A stretch of 64,000 bases of DNA from JACKGW01 sp964586025. Its GTDB lineage: Bacteria > Planctomycetota > PLA2 > JAEUHO01. The notes beneath the pieces are model-generated. The model made no database searches. It saw only the letters and a program-made list of their open reading frames with translations, and was not told the origin of the DNA. The position numbers were made by a program, and so were the translations under genes. Shown in pieces: positions 17,139 to 26,161 of this stretch. Where the stretch lies: contig CAZPGF010000003.1 of NCBI GenBank assembly GCA_964586025.1, positions 1-64,000 of the forward strand, written 5' to 3'. Each line of letters begins with the position of its first letter. The first letter of the stretch is position 1.

Positions 17139-20100
17139 ATGGATTCGCCGACGCCTCGCGAACTCGCTCCCGACGCGGCGTTGCCGGCCGCGCCGCGGCT
17201 GCTGTTGACGGGAGCGGCGGGCACCGGAAAGACGTGGCGCGCGCTCGGCGCGGTTCGCGACATCGCGACCCGCCGCGCCCCGCACGGTGGCGCCGCGGAG
17301 CGTCCGGGAGCCGCGCTGCTCGTGCTCCCGACGTTCGCCGACGTGCAGCACGCGCGGCGGATCGCGCTCTCGCGGTGGGATGCGCGGGGTCTGCTCGACG
17401 AGGTGTTCGCCACGTTCACGGGAGCCGGGGAGCGTTTCCTCGATCGGTTCCGCGTGGACGTGCTTCCGTCGGCAGCCGCACGCGACCGCCTGCTCGTCGC
17501 AGCGCTCGCGGACGTCGATGCGCGCGTCTTCGCCGCGGTCGCCGGCGCCGCGGCGTTTCGAGCCCGCCTGCTGCGACTGATCAAGGAACTGAAGCAGAGC
17601 GGCGATGAACCGGCGGAGATCGCCGATCGACTCGAGAACGCGGCGGACGCGTTGTCGGTGCCCGCTCGCGAGCGTCTCACGGCGTTCGTCGCCGTGTTTC
17701 GTGCCGTCCACCGCCGCCTCGCCGACACGGGTCTTTCCGATCACGAGGACGTGCTGCGCGCGCTCGCCCGGCGGCTGGAGGACCGCCCGCCTCGCTCGCC
17801 CCCGCGTCGTCTCGTCTTCGACGGCTTCGAGGACTTCACGCCCATCGAAGAGCGGATCCTCGATCGCCTCTCGTCGAGCGTCGTGGACGCCGGCGGGCAG
17901 GTGATCGTCACCTGTCCGTTCGACCCGCGACGCGCCGCCCTGTTCGTGGCGACGGGCCCGTGGCGTGAGCGACGTCTCGCCGCGGGCTTCGAGGAGTGGC
18001 GCGTGATTCCGCGGGCCGATGCGCGTCCCGCTCCACTCGCGCGTCTCGCGCGCGAGCTGTTCAGCGAGGATCCGGGTGAGGCGCCGACGCCGGGAGGCTC
18101 CCGCGTGGCGTGGATCCTCGGCGGTGACGACGAAGACGAGGCCGAGGCGATCGCGCGTCACGTCCGTCGCGCGGTGCTCGGCGCGGAGATCCGGGTCGGG
18201 GACCGTCCCGCTCGATGGCACGACGTCGCGATCGTCGTGCCGGACCTCGGGAGGGACGCGAGTCGTCTGGCTTCGGCCCTCCGCCGGATCGGTGTGCCGG
18301 TCCGCGCCGAGGCGGTCGCACCATCGCTCGGACGCACCCCCCTCGTTCGCGCGCTCCGCGGCGCGCTCGATGTCGTCGCGGGCGACATCGGGCCCGGCGA
18401 GTTCGATCCGTTCGCCCTGCATGCGTGGCTCGCCTGGTGCGTCGCGGCGGAAGGCGACGTCGAGGCGCGCCGTGCGCTCGATGCCTTCGAGGTGTGCCAT
18501 CGGACCGACGGCGCTCCTCGGGACTTCCGCGCGTTCCTCGCCGACGCGCCGGACGCGATCGCACCGTTCGTCGTTCGCCTGGAGTCGGCGAGGGTGGCCC
18601 TCCACGACGCGCGCGGCGTGGAGGCGTTCGAAGGCCTCGCCGAGGCCATGCCGGACCTCGCGCCCCTGCCCGCGCCGAGCGCGCGCGACGACGCGGGGCG
18701 CCCGAGCGACGCCCGCCGGGACGCGCTGGTCGCCGCCGCGCATGCGGCGTCGGCGCGACTCGTGCGCGTGCTTTCCGGTCTCGCCGACGCGACGCATCGC
18801 ACGGGCGTCGGTCCCGCATCGATCGCCGAGGCGGTGGCGGACCTGCTCGCGCATGCCGACGCGCTCTCGTTCGAAGCGCCCGATCGTCGTTTGGACGCGG
18901 TGTCCGTGATCGACATGGAGACGGCGCGCTTTCGAGAACCCGCGCTCGTCGTCGTAGCCGGGCTCGAAGCGGGGCGCGTGCCCCGGGGATCGGGCGAGGA
19001 CCCGCTGCTCGCCGACGCCGATCGCGAGGCGCTGGTCGAACGGGATCCGCGACTGCGACTTCCGCGCGCCCGCGATCGCGACGCGCGCGAGCGCCGCCTC
19101 CTCTACTCGGCGATGACGTCCGCGCGCCACACCCTCTGGCTCGCGCGGCCGACGATGGACGCCCGTGGCGACCAGGTCCTCTCGGCCCTGCCGATGCGCG
19201 CTCTCGAGCGCTGCGTCACGCCGACCATCCTCCACGACACGCGCGCCCCCGGCTCGCTCGCTCCGTCGCGCGATCTCGTCGCCAGCGAGCGCGATCTCGT
19301 CCACATCGCCGCCCATCCGTCGACGCCGCGGCCGCTCGCCGAGGCGCTCGCCCGGGCGCTCCCGACCACGGCGACGGCGCTCGAACGAGGTCGCGCGAGG
19401 CGGCCGACGAGGCTCCACGTCCCCCCGCCGGTCGCCGCGCGCCTCGCGTCGGGGTTCGACGTGATGAGCCCCAGCGAACTGGACGTGGCGCATCGATGTC
19501 GTGCGCAGTTCGCCTTCCGGCACGTGCTGCGCGTGCCGGAGGACGACCTGTCGTTCGAGCCGCGCGAGGTCGAGCCCGCCGAGGAGGGGCAACTGCTCCA
19601 CGCGGCGTTTCGCACGGCCCTCCTGCGCGGCGATCGCACGGCCCTCGAGATCGCTCGCGACGTGCTGGCCGAGGCCGGCATCGAATCATCCGACGAGTCG
19701 TTGCTCGAGGCCGAATTGGTGCGTGCGATCGAGCTGTTGAGGCGGCGCGAGGCGGCGCTCCCGGCCGCCTGGCGCGCCGACCCGGCGTTTCTCGAACGAT
19801 CGTTCGGTGCGGCCGACGAGATCGCCCTCGACGACGGAGCGACCCGCCTCCTCTTGAAGGGGCGCATCGATCGCGTCGACGTCCGATCGGAGCGCGGAAC
19901 GCCCCCGGTCGCCATCGTCGTCGACTACAAGCGCTCTCCCACCACCGTGGAGTCGTCGGCCAGCAGCGAGCGCAACGGTCTCGGCCTGCAACTCCGCCTC
20001 TATGCGCTCGCGGTCGAGCGGCTCGCACGGGTCCGCGTCGTCGGTCTCGAATGGGTCGCGTCGTTGGCCCGGTTGCGGCGCGGTGTCTACGACCAGCAGG

Positions 20101-20372
20101 CCCCACCCGATGTCGCATGGCGGCGCGAGGAGAAGTCTCCGATCTCGTGCGGGCCGGGGCAGTTCGCGGCGATGCGCGACGACGCGGTCGCCTCTGCGCT
20201 CGCGGCCGTCGCCGACCTCCGGGCGGCGCGCCTCGATCGCGCGCCGATCCTCGCCACGACCTGCACCTCCTGTTCGTGGAAGAGGCCGTGCCGGCCTGAC
20301 CGCGACGCGGTGGAACGCACGGCGGCCGAGCGCCGGCCCCCCGCACCGGGCGACGAGGAGGACGAGGCATGA
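17139..20372 (+). CDS. addB: AddB-type helicase-nuclease subunit
   Basis: The 1077-residue product is predicted to pair with the next gene in a RecBCD-like complex that resects double-strand breaks. Walker A TGAAGTGKT lies at residues 24-32, and the helicase motifs that follow are degenerate. The C-terminal PD-(D/E)XK nuclease has IDRVDVRSERGTPPVAIVVD, then YKRSPTT and a QLRLYAL motif. Cysteines suited to the AddB iron-sulfur cluster are present: one in ELDVAHRCRAQFAFRH before the nuclease, and CTSCSWKRPC (C-x2-C-x5-C) after it. The ATG at 17139 gives an N-terminus that reaches Walker A directly; sequence upstream is antisense to the FabH-like gene. The stop overlaps the addA start as ATGA. 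Confidence 0.85.
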   Translation: MDSPTPRELAPDAALPAAPRLLLTGAAGTGKTWRALGAVRDIATRRAPHGGAAERPGAALLVLPTFADVQHARRIALSRWDARGLLDEVFATFTGAGERFLDRFRVDVLPSAAARDRLLVAALADVDARVFAAVAGAAAFRARLLRLIKELKQSGDEPAEIADRLENAADALSVPARERLTAFVAVFRAVHRRLADTGLSDHEDVLRALARRLEDRPPRSPPRRLVFDGFEDFTPIEERILDRLSSSVVDAGGQVIVTCPFDPRRAALFVATGPWRERRLAAGFEEWRVIPRADARPAPLARLARELFSEDPGEAPTPGGSRVAWILGGDDEDEAEAIARHVRRAVLGAEIRVGDRPARWHDVAIVVPDLGRDASRLASALRRIGVPVRAEAVAPSLGRTPLVRALRGALDVVAGDIGPGEFDPFALHAWLAWCVAAEGDVEARRALDAFEVCHRTDGAPRDFRAFLADAPDAIAPFVVRLESARVALHDARGVEAFEGLAEAMPDLAPLPAPSARDDAGRPSDARRDALVAAAHAASARLVRVLSGLADATHRTGVGPASIAEAVADLLAHADALSFEAPDRRLDAVSVIDMETARFREPALVVVAGLEAGRVPRGSGEDPLLADADREALVERDPRLRLPRARDRDARERRLLYSAMTSARHTLWLARPTMDARGDQVLSALPMRALERCVTPTILHDTRAPGSLAPSRDLVASERDLVHIAAHPSTPRPLAEALARALPTTATALERGRARRPTRLHVPPPVAARLASGFDVMSPSELDVAHRCRAQFAFRHVLRVPEDDLSFEPREVEPAEEGQLLHAAFRTALLRGDRTALEIARDVLAEAGIESSDESLLEAELVRAIELLRRREAALPAAWRADPAFLERSFGAADEIALDDGATRLLLKGRIDRVDVRSERGTPPVAIVVDYKRSPTTVESSASSERNGLGLQLRLYALAVERLARVRVVGLEWVASLARLRRGVYDQQAPPDVAWRREEKSPISCGPGQFAAMRDDAVASALAAVADLRAARLDRAPILATTCTSCSWKRPCRPDRDAVERTAAERRPPAPGDEEDEA

Positions 20373-23300
20373 GCACCTTCGCGCTCTCGAGCGAGCAGGC
20401 GGTGGCGGTCCACCACGCCCGCGGTGACGCCGTCGTCGTCGCGGGAGCCGGCTCGGGCAAGACGCGCGTCCTCACGGCGCGTTTCGTCCACCTCGTCCGT
20501 GATCGCAGCATCCCCATCCGCTCGATCGCGGCCCTGACGTTCACCAAGCGCGCCGCGCGCGAGATGCGCGAACGGATCGCGGGCACGTTCGAGGCGCTTG
20601 GCGACACCGACGCCCTCGCCGAGATCGAGCGCGCCGAGATCGCCACGATCCACGCATGGTGTGCTTCGTTGTTGCGGCGTCATGCCGTCGCCGCCGGGGT
20701 CGATCCGGGCTTTCGCGTCCTCGACGAGGCCGGCGAGGCGGCGCTCCTGATCGCCGACGCGGCCGCCGCCGCCGACGCGCGGCTCGCCGAGGACGCGGCC
20801 GGGCGCGCCGCGATGAGGGCCATCGGGAGGTGGCTCTCCCCGCGCCCGCGCGCCGACCTCATTCGGCTGCTTCGCGCGGTGCGCGGGCAGGCGGGGAACG
20901 TCGCCGGACTCCGTTGGGCGCACGGGCCGGACGTCGATCCGGCCTCCGTCGGCGCCGCGGTCGCCGACGCCTCCGCCGCGATCGCGTCGATCGACGTCGA
21001 GCCGGTCGTTCGCCGGGTGGTCGAACGGCGCCTCGAGGGCATCGCGCGCGCCCTCGACGACCCCACGCCCGAGGGACGCGCGTTCGCGCTGCTGGACGAA
21101 GCCGGGGCACTGCGGGACCTCTCGGTGTCGCGCCGCGCGCCGTGGACGAAGGCGCGCACCGCCCTGCTCCACGCGATCGATGCCCTGGCGGCATGCGACC
21201 TCGATCGAGTCGGCGAGACGCACCTCCTGCCGGCCCTTCGGGAGGTCCTCGGGGCGTACGACGACGCCTACGCGGAGGCCAAGCGCGACCGGGGCGTGCT
21301 CGACTTCGACGATCTGGAGCGCGGCGCTCTCGAGTTCCTCATGCGCCTCGAGCGCGAACAGCGGCCTCTCGAAGGCGCCCCGCGCGTCGTCCTCGTGGAC
21401 GAGTTCCAGGACACGAACTCCGTGCAGGCGCGCCTGCTGGCCCACCTTCGACGGCAGGGGGCCGAGCAGATGGTCGTCGGCGACCCCAAGCAGAGCATCT
21501 ACCGCTTTCGACGGGCCGATGTCCGCGTCCTGCTCGGCGAACGGAAACGCGTCGGCCCTGCGTCCGAGATCCTCCTTGCGACGTCCTATCGCGCCGCACC
21601 GGAACTCGTCGCCGTCGTCAACGGCCTCAACGAACGTCTCTTCGCCGGCGGCGCCGCGGGCGTCGCGTACGAGCCGCTGCGCGCGGGGGGTCGCTTCGCG
21701 CCTCCCGCGTCGCCGGGAGAGCCTCCCGTCGAGATCCTCTTCGTCACTTGTCCCGGCCGGCCGATCGACGAGGGGACCCGTGTCGAAGCGCGGGCGGTCG
21801 CCGGCTGGATCCGCGCGCTCGTCGATGCGCGCATCCCACGCCGCAAGGCCGACGTGGACGGGCCGTTCGGCTTCGGCGACATCGCGATCCTCGTGCGCTC
21901 CCGGAAGCGGCTCGCCGTGTTCGAGCGGGCGCTGCTCGAGGCGGGGGTTCCCCATCGCGCCGTCGGCGGGCGCGGATGGCACCAGGCCGAGGAGATCGCC
22001 GACCTGCGCGATGCGCTCCGCGTGATCCACGATCCCGAGGACCGTCACGCGGTCGCGGCGTTCCTGTCCGGTCCGATCGTGCGCGCGTCCGACGACGCGA
22101 TCGTCGCCTGCTTCGAGCCGGACCGGGTCGAGTCGCCCTGGGACCTCTGGTGCGCCAACGCCTCGGACGACGCGGATCGCAGGGTGGCGACGGTCGTCGC
22201 GCGGCTCCGCGACGAAGCGGTGCTCGGCTCGTTGACCGCGGTGGTGGAGGGCGTGCTCGACGACCTCGGACTGTTCGCGGCGACCCTCGCCGGGCCCGAC
22301 GGGATTCGACGCGCCGCCAACCTGCGCAAGGCGCTACCGATCGCGCGCGCCCTGGAGGAGGCCGGGCGTCGCGGGCTCGGCGACCTCCTGCGACAACTGG
22401 CGCGTCTGGACCAGGAGGGCGCCGACGAGGGCGATGCGCCGCTCGGCGGCGTCGCCGACGACACGGTCTTGCTGATGACGGTGCACGCGGCGAAGGGACT
22501 CGAGTTCCCGGTCGTGATCCTCGCCGACGTCGGGCGCGGCGTGTCGTCGGGGAACTCCGGGGCGATCGCGTTCGATCCCGAGCACGGCGTCGCGACGAAG
22601 CTTCGTTCGCCTCTGCTCGGTGTCGCGTATCCCTCGGCCGGGTACGCCGTCGCGGGCGAACGCGAACGGATCGCCGACGATCACGAGGCGCGTCGCCTGC
22701 TCTACGTCGCGACGACCCGCGCCGAGGAGAGGCTCCTGATCACGGGGGCGCTCGCCGGCGTGCAGAAGAACGGCCAGCCGAAGGGAATGAAGGGATGGGG
22801 GCGCGACCTGCTCACCGCCGTCGGCGTGTCGCCCGAAACGGCCGTGACGATCGTTCCGTGCGGAGAGGGCGCGGATGCGTCCGTTCGCGTGGCGATCGTC
22901 GACGCGGCCGACGTCCGGGAGGTCGCACGACCCACCCCGACCGACGCCGCGATGGATACGGACGAGGTGAGCGTGCTGCTCGACGAGGTGCGTCGCGATC
23001 CGGCGCCGCTCGGCACCACCCGCTTCGTCGTCAGCGTCACCGAACTCGTCACGTTCGCCGATTCGCCGGCGCGTTGGTACGAGCAGGTCGCGCTCGGGAT
23101 GGCGGGCCACGATGCTCGTCGCCTCGAGCTCGACGACGAGGAGCCTCGCGACGTTCGGGACGACGACGAAGCGTTCGCACGCGACCCCCGCGATCGGCAT
23201 GCCGCGGCGATCGGCAACGCGGTCCACGCGTACATCGAACGGTTCACGGGGCCGGATCGGTCCCTCGACCGGGATCTGCTCGACGAGGTGCTCGCGGACG

Positions 23301-23842
23301 CCTTCGGCGCCCCGGTCCCGAACGCCGCCGCCGAGCGCGCGCGAACGCTCGTCGAGCGCTTCCTCGGATGTCCCTTCGGCGCGCGACTCGCTCGGGAACT
23401 GGCCGCGGGCTCCGACGTCCGTCGCGAGATGTCGTTCCACGTGCGCGTGCGCTTCCCCGACGGACGACGCGTCGGGCCGTTCGAGGGCCTGCTCGTCCGC
23501 GGCAGCGTGGACCTGTGGCTGCCGACGGAGCGCGGCGTGCTGCTCGTCGATCACAAGACGGTCGTCCGTTCGTTCGCGCAGCCGACGCCGGAGGCGGTCG
23601 CCACGCGGCACGCCGTCCAACTCCGGCTCTACGCGCTCGCCGCCGAACGGGTCGAGGGAGCGGACGTCGCCGGCGCAGGCCTCCTGTTGCTCGATCCGTC
23701 GTGGGGGCCGGAGCCGGTCTTCGCCACCGTGGACGTCGGTGGCGACGCCGCGCGCGAGACGCGCGAGCTCGTCGAGGCGTTCGCCCGCGCCGAGCTCGAA
23801 CGTCGCCGACCCGCACGGTGGCGTGACCTGCTCGGGCCGTAG
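20369..23842 (+). CDS. addA: AddA-type UvrD helicase-nuclease subunit
   Basis: This is a superfamily 1A 3'-5' helicase with a C-terminal RecB-family nuclease, 1157 residues. Helicase motifs in order are AGAGSGKT (25-32), ALTFTKRAAREMRER, VVLVDEFQDTN, QMVVGDPKQSIYRFR, LLATSYRA, MTVHAAKGLEFPVVIL and RRLLYVATTRAEERL. The nuclease motif near the end is RGSVDLWLPTERGVLLVDHK, followed by QLRLYALAAERV. With AddB it would process broken DNA ends for RecA loading. The gene is coupled to addB by a 4-nt overlap. recO elsewhere in the window covers the other recombination entry pathway. Confidence 0.88.
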   Translation: MSTFALSSEQAVAVHHARGDAVVVAGAGSGKTRVLTARFVHLVRDRSIPIRSIAALTFTKRAAREMRERIAGTFEALGDTDALAEIERAEIATIHAWCASLLRRHAVAAGVDPGFRVLDEAGEAALLIADAAAAADARLAEDAAGRAAMRAIGRWLSPRPRADLIRLLRAVRGQAGNVAGLRWAHGPDVDPASVGAAVADASAAIASIDVEPVVRRVVERRLEGIARALDDPTPEGRAFALLDEAGALRDLSVSRRAPWTKARTALLHAIDALAACDLDRVGETHLLPALREVLGAYDDAYAEAKRDRGVLDFDDLERGALEFLMRLEREQRPLEGAPRVVLVDEFQDTNSVQARLLAHLRRQGAEQMVVGDPKQSIYRFRRADVRVLLGERKRVGPASEILLATSYRAAPELVAVVNGLNERLFAGGAAGVAYEPLRAGGRFAPPASPGEPPVEILFVTCPGRPIDEGTRVEARAVAGWIRALVDARIPRRKADVDGPFGFGDIAILVRSRKRLAVFERALLEAGVPHRAVGGRGWHQAEEIADLRDALRVIHDPEDRHAVAAFLSGPIVRASDDAIVACFEPDRVESPWDLWCANASDDADRRVATVVARLRDEAVLGSLTAVVEGVLDDLGLFAATLAGPDGIRRAANLRKALPIARALEEAGRRGLGDLLRQLARLDQEGADEGDAPLGGVADDTVLLMTVHAAKGLEFPVVILADVGRGVSSGNSGAIAFDPEHGVATKLRSPLLGVAYPSAGYAVAGERERIADDHEARRLLYVATTRAEERLLITGALAGVQKNGQPKGMKGWGRDLLTAVGVSPETAVTIVPCGEGADASVRVAIVDAADVREVARPTPTDAAMDTDEVSVLLDEVRRDPAPLGTTRFVVSVTELVTFADSPARWYEQVALGMAGHDARRLELDDEEPRDVRDDDEAFARDPRDRHAAAIGNAVHAYIERFTGPDRSLDRDLLDEVLADAFGAPVPNAAAERARTLVERFLGCPFGARLARELAAGSDVRREMSFHVRVRFPDGRRVGPFEGLLVRGSVDLWLPTERGVLLVDHKTVVRSFAQPTPEAVATRHAVQLRLYALAAERVEGADVAGAGLLLLDPSWGPEPVFATVDVGGDAARETRELVEAFARAELERRRPARWRDLLGP

Positions 23843-23845
23843 GAT
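23840..23845 (+). promoter_or_regulatory. Candidate -10 box (TAGGAT) overlapping the addA stop
   Basis: The addA stop codon TAG is the first half of TAGGAT. The box ends 9 nt before the ATG of the SDR gene, so transcription would start at or next to that ATG. No Shine-Dalgarno precedes it, which fits a leaderless transcript. Confidence 0.45.
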
Positions 23846-23854
23846 GCGCCCCTC

Positions 23855-24667
23855 ATGGCGCGAATCCGTACGTGGTCGGGTTGGGGCGTACTCGTCACCG
23901 GAGCGAGTTCCGGGATCGGGGCCGCGATCGCGCGACGGCTCGCGAGGGAGGGCGCGCGGCTGGTGCTCACGGCGCGCCGCGAGGACCGCCTCGCGGCGCT
24001 CGCAACGGAACTCAAGGAGCGCGGCGCGTCGGAGGTCCACCTCGTTCCCGAAGACCTCGGGGCGGAGGGAGGCGCGCGGCGCGTGGCCGAGACCGCGACG
24101 GAGCGGCTCCGGGGCGTCGAGTTCCTCGTGAACAATGCCGGCTTTGCCGTGCCGGGACCTCTCGTCGCGGCGTCGTGGGAGCGTCTCGACGCGATGCTGC
24201 GGGTCAACGTCGAGGCGGCACTCGAACTCCAGCGCCGACTGCTTCCGCCGATGCTCGCGGCGCGCCGTGGCGCGATCCTCAACGTGGCGAGTCTCGCGGG
24301 CTTCCAGGCGTCGCCGTTCCAGGCGGTTTACGGCGCGTCGAAGGCCTTCCTCCTGAACCTCTCCTGCGGAATCCATCAGGAGATGAGGGGACGCGGCGTC
24401 CATGTGACGGCCCTCTGTCCCGGCGTCACCGACACGGAGTTCTTCGAAGCCGCGGGCTATCCGGAGCGAACCGGGTTCATGCGTCGGGCGATGGACGCCG
24501 ATCGCGTGGCGCGCGCCGGTCTGCGAGCCGTCGCCAGGGGACGGATGCAGGTGGTTCCCGGCGCCATGAATCGAGCGGTGGTGCAGGTGCAGCGGTTCCT
24601 GCCGCGGACCTGGGTCGCCGCCGCGGCCCGCCGTGTCCTCGGCGCGCGCCCCCGACCGACCCGTTGA
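23855..24667 (+). CDS. Short-chain dehydrogenase/reductase
   Basis: NAD(P)-dependent SDR of 270 residues, the classical family length. The cofactor motif is VLVTGASSGIGAAIARRLA, with an Arg-rich region (TARRED) that suggests NADP preference. NNAGF follows, then the catalytic Ser in NVASLAGFQ, and Tyr-x3-Lys in QAVYGASKAFLLNL. The C-terminal 40 residues are hydrophobic and basic (VVQVQRFLPRTWVAAAARRV), as in membrane-associated DltE-like SDRs. The substrate cannot be told from sequence. It starts 12 nt after addA with its own promoter-like box. Confidence 0.88.
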   Translation: MARIRTWSGWGVLVTGASSGIGAAIARRLAREGARLVLTARREDRLAALATELKERGASEVHLVPEDLGAEGGARRVAETATERLRGVEFLVNNAGFAVPGPLVAASWERLDAMLRVNVEAALELQRRLLPPMLAARRGAILNVASLAGFQASPFQAVYGASKAFLLNLSCGIHQEMRGRGVHVTALCPGVTDTEFFEAAGYPERTGFMRRAMDADRVARAGLRAVARGRMQVVPGAMNRAVVQVQRFLPRTWVAAAARRVLGARPRPTR

Positions 24668-24744
24668 CCGGCGCGAGTCGGATTCGGCCCGCGTCCACCG
24701 CCGCGGCGCCGGATCGGACGGGCCGCAGGAAGGGTCAGGCGTGC

Positions 24745-24750
24745 TACCTT
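24745..24750 (+). promoter_or_regulatory. Weak candidate -10 box (TACCTT) before the repeat-protein pair
   Basis: GCTACCTT lies 72 nt before the GTG of the first repeat protein gene, in a 155-bp gap that holds no gene. It fits the TANNNT pattern only loosely and no -35 is seen. Confidence 0.25.
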
Positions 24751-24822
24751 CACCCGGCGTTCGGACGGGTCGGGAGCCCGTCCGACGGGCCTCTCGCCGG
24801 GAGCGGGGGCGCGGAGGGAACC

Positions 24823-26133
24823 GTGACGATCAGGCGTCTTGCGTTCGACGTGGTGTTCTGCGCGGCCCTCGGCCTCGCCGCGGCGATCCCGGGCGGATTC
24901 GGCGCGAGCGCCGCGTTCGCGGGCGACGACCTGCCGCCGGCGACGGCCGCGGTGATCGAGGCGAACGCCGGCAGCGACCCGGCCTGCGACGAGTGTCGCA
25001 TCGAGACCCGCTGCGAGCCGATCTACGAGACGGTCAAGGTGCCGATCTACGGCACGCGATCCGTGGCATGTACCCGCGAGGTCGAGGTGCCGGTCTACGC
25101 GACGATCGAAGTGCCCCGCTACGAGGAGCGCCGTGTCCCGGTGTTCGAGCGTCGCGAGGTGCCCCTCGTCGGCAAGCGCACGTACCCGGTCTACGAGGAG
25201 CGCCGAACGCCGATCGTCCACGTGGCACAGGCGCCGTGTCTGGAGTGCCGCGAGGTCCCGACCTTCGAGACGCGCTGGGTGCGCGACACGCAGCGGGAAC
25301 TCGTGCCGGTCTACGAGAAGCGCAAGGTGCCCGCCTACGGGCTGCGCGATGTCCCCGACGAGCAGGTCGTCCTCCGCTCCACGTGGGGGACGATCGACGT
25401 GCCCGTCCGTCGGCGCGAACTCGAGCCCGTGACCGAGTGCGTCGAGGTGCCCGTGACCGTTCACCGCGTGACGACGGACGTCCACGTCGGCTGCGACGAG
25501 TGCGGCTGTCCGACCTGCGAGGCGCAGCCGCCGAAGGCGGGTTCGGTCACGGTCGGGACGCGCACCGAGAAGCGCGTCGTCGACGTGCGGGCGGTCCCCG
25601 GGGAGATCTGCGGCACGCGGAAGGTGCCCGTGCGGACCGGCGAGGAGCGCACGACCGAGGTCGTCGGGACGAAGAAGGAGTGGGGCACGATCGGCTGCCG
25701 CGAGGAGACCGTCGTCTCGTGCTACCGGATCGAGGAGAGCCCCGGTGATTACCGTCCGGAGCGCGTCCGGACCGGAACCCGCTGCGAACTCCACGTGAAG
25801 GGCACCCAACTCGGCGCGCCGCGCGTCGTCGGCCACACCACGCACAAGGAGGCCGTGGGCACCGCGTGCGAGCCGGTGCCGTCCGGGTCGACGGTGAAGA
25901 GCGTGTTCGTCGGTTGGCGCGTCGAGAAGGTCTACGCGGGCTCCGAGATGCGCGAGGTGCAGATCGGCACCCGCCGGGTCACCGTCTGCGACGGTCACCG
26001 CGAGGAGCGCGTCCAGATCGGCGAGAAGGAGGAGGTCCGCTTCGTCGGCACGCGCAAGATCGAGGACCATGTCGGGCCCGCCCCGAAGCCCGCCTGCGGG
26101 TGCAAGGACGGTCCCGCGCGCGCGTCGAAGTGA
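24823..26133 (+). CDS. Secreted Cys-containing VPVY-repeat protein 1
   Basis: The 436-residue product has a signal peptide (LAFDVVFCAALGLAAAIPGG, cleavage near AFA-GD). Residues 45-220 hold many short repeats of about 9-10 residues built on V-P-x-Y/F plus charged residues, for example EVPVYATIEVPRYEERRVPV and FERREVPLVGKRTYPVYEER. Residues 235-430 use a second repeat built on G-T-R/K with alternating V and charged residues, such as VQIGEKEEVRFVGTRKIEDH. Cysteine pairs recur (CDECRIETRC, CLEC, CDECGCPTC, CGC). Both modules alternate hydrophobic and charged residues, suggesting beta-strands. The style recalls the YTV-repeat proteins reported for planctomycete cell walls; homology is not shown. 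GTG start behind GGAGGGAACC. Confidence 0.75.
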   Translation: MTIRRLAFDVVFCAALGLAAAIPGGFGASAAFAGDDLPPATAAVIEANAGSDPACDECRIETRCEPIYETVKVPIYGTRSVACTREVEVPVYATIEVPRYEERRVPVFERREVPLVGKRTYPVYEERRTPIVHVAQAPCLECREVPTFETRWVRDTQRELVPVYEKRKVPAYGLRDVPDEQVVLRSTWGTIDVPVRRRELEPVTECVEVPVTVHRVTTDVHVGCDECGCPTCEAQPPKAGSVTVGTRTEKRVVDVRAVPGEICGTRKVPVRTGEERTTEVVGTKKEWGTIGCREETVVSCYRIEESPGDYRPERVRTGTRCELHVKGTQLGAPRVVGHTTHKEAVGTACEPVPSGSTVKSVFVGWRVEKVYAGSEMREVQIGTRRVTVCDGHREERVQIGEKEEVRFVGTRKIEDHVGPAPKPACGCKDGPARASK

Positions 26134-26161
26134 CCCGTCGCCGGGTTCGAGGAGGTCGCCC

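Noticed and set aside
20087..24403. Long minus-strand frames across addA
   Set aside because: They are shadows of addB/addA, whose helicase motifs are complete on the plus strand.
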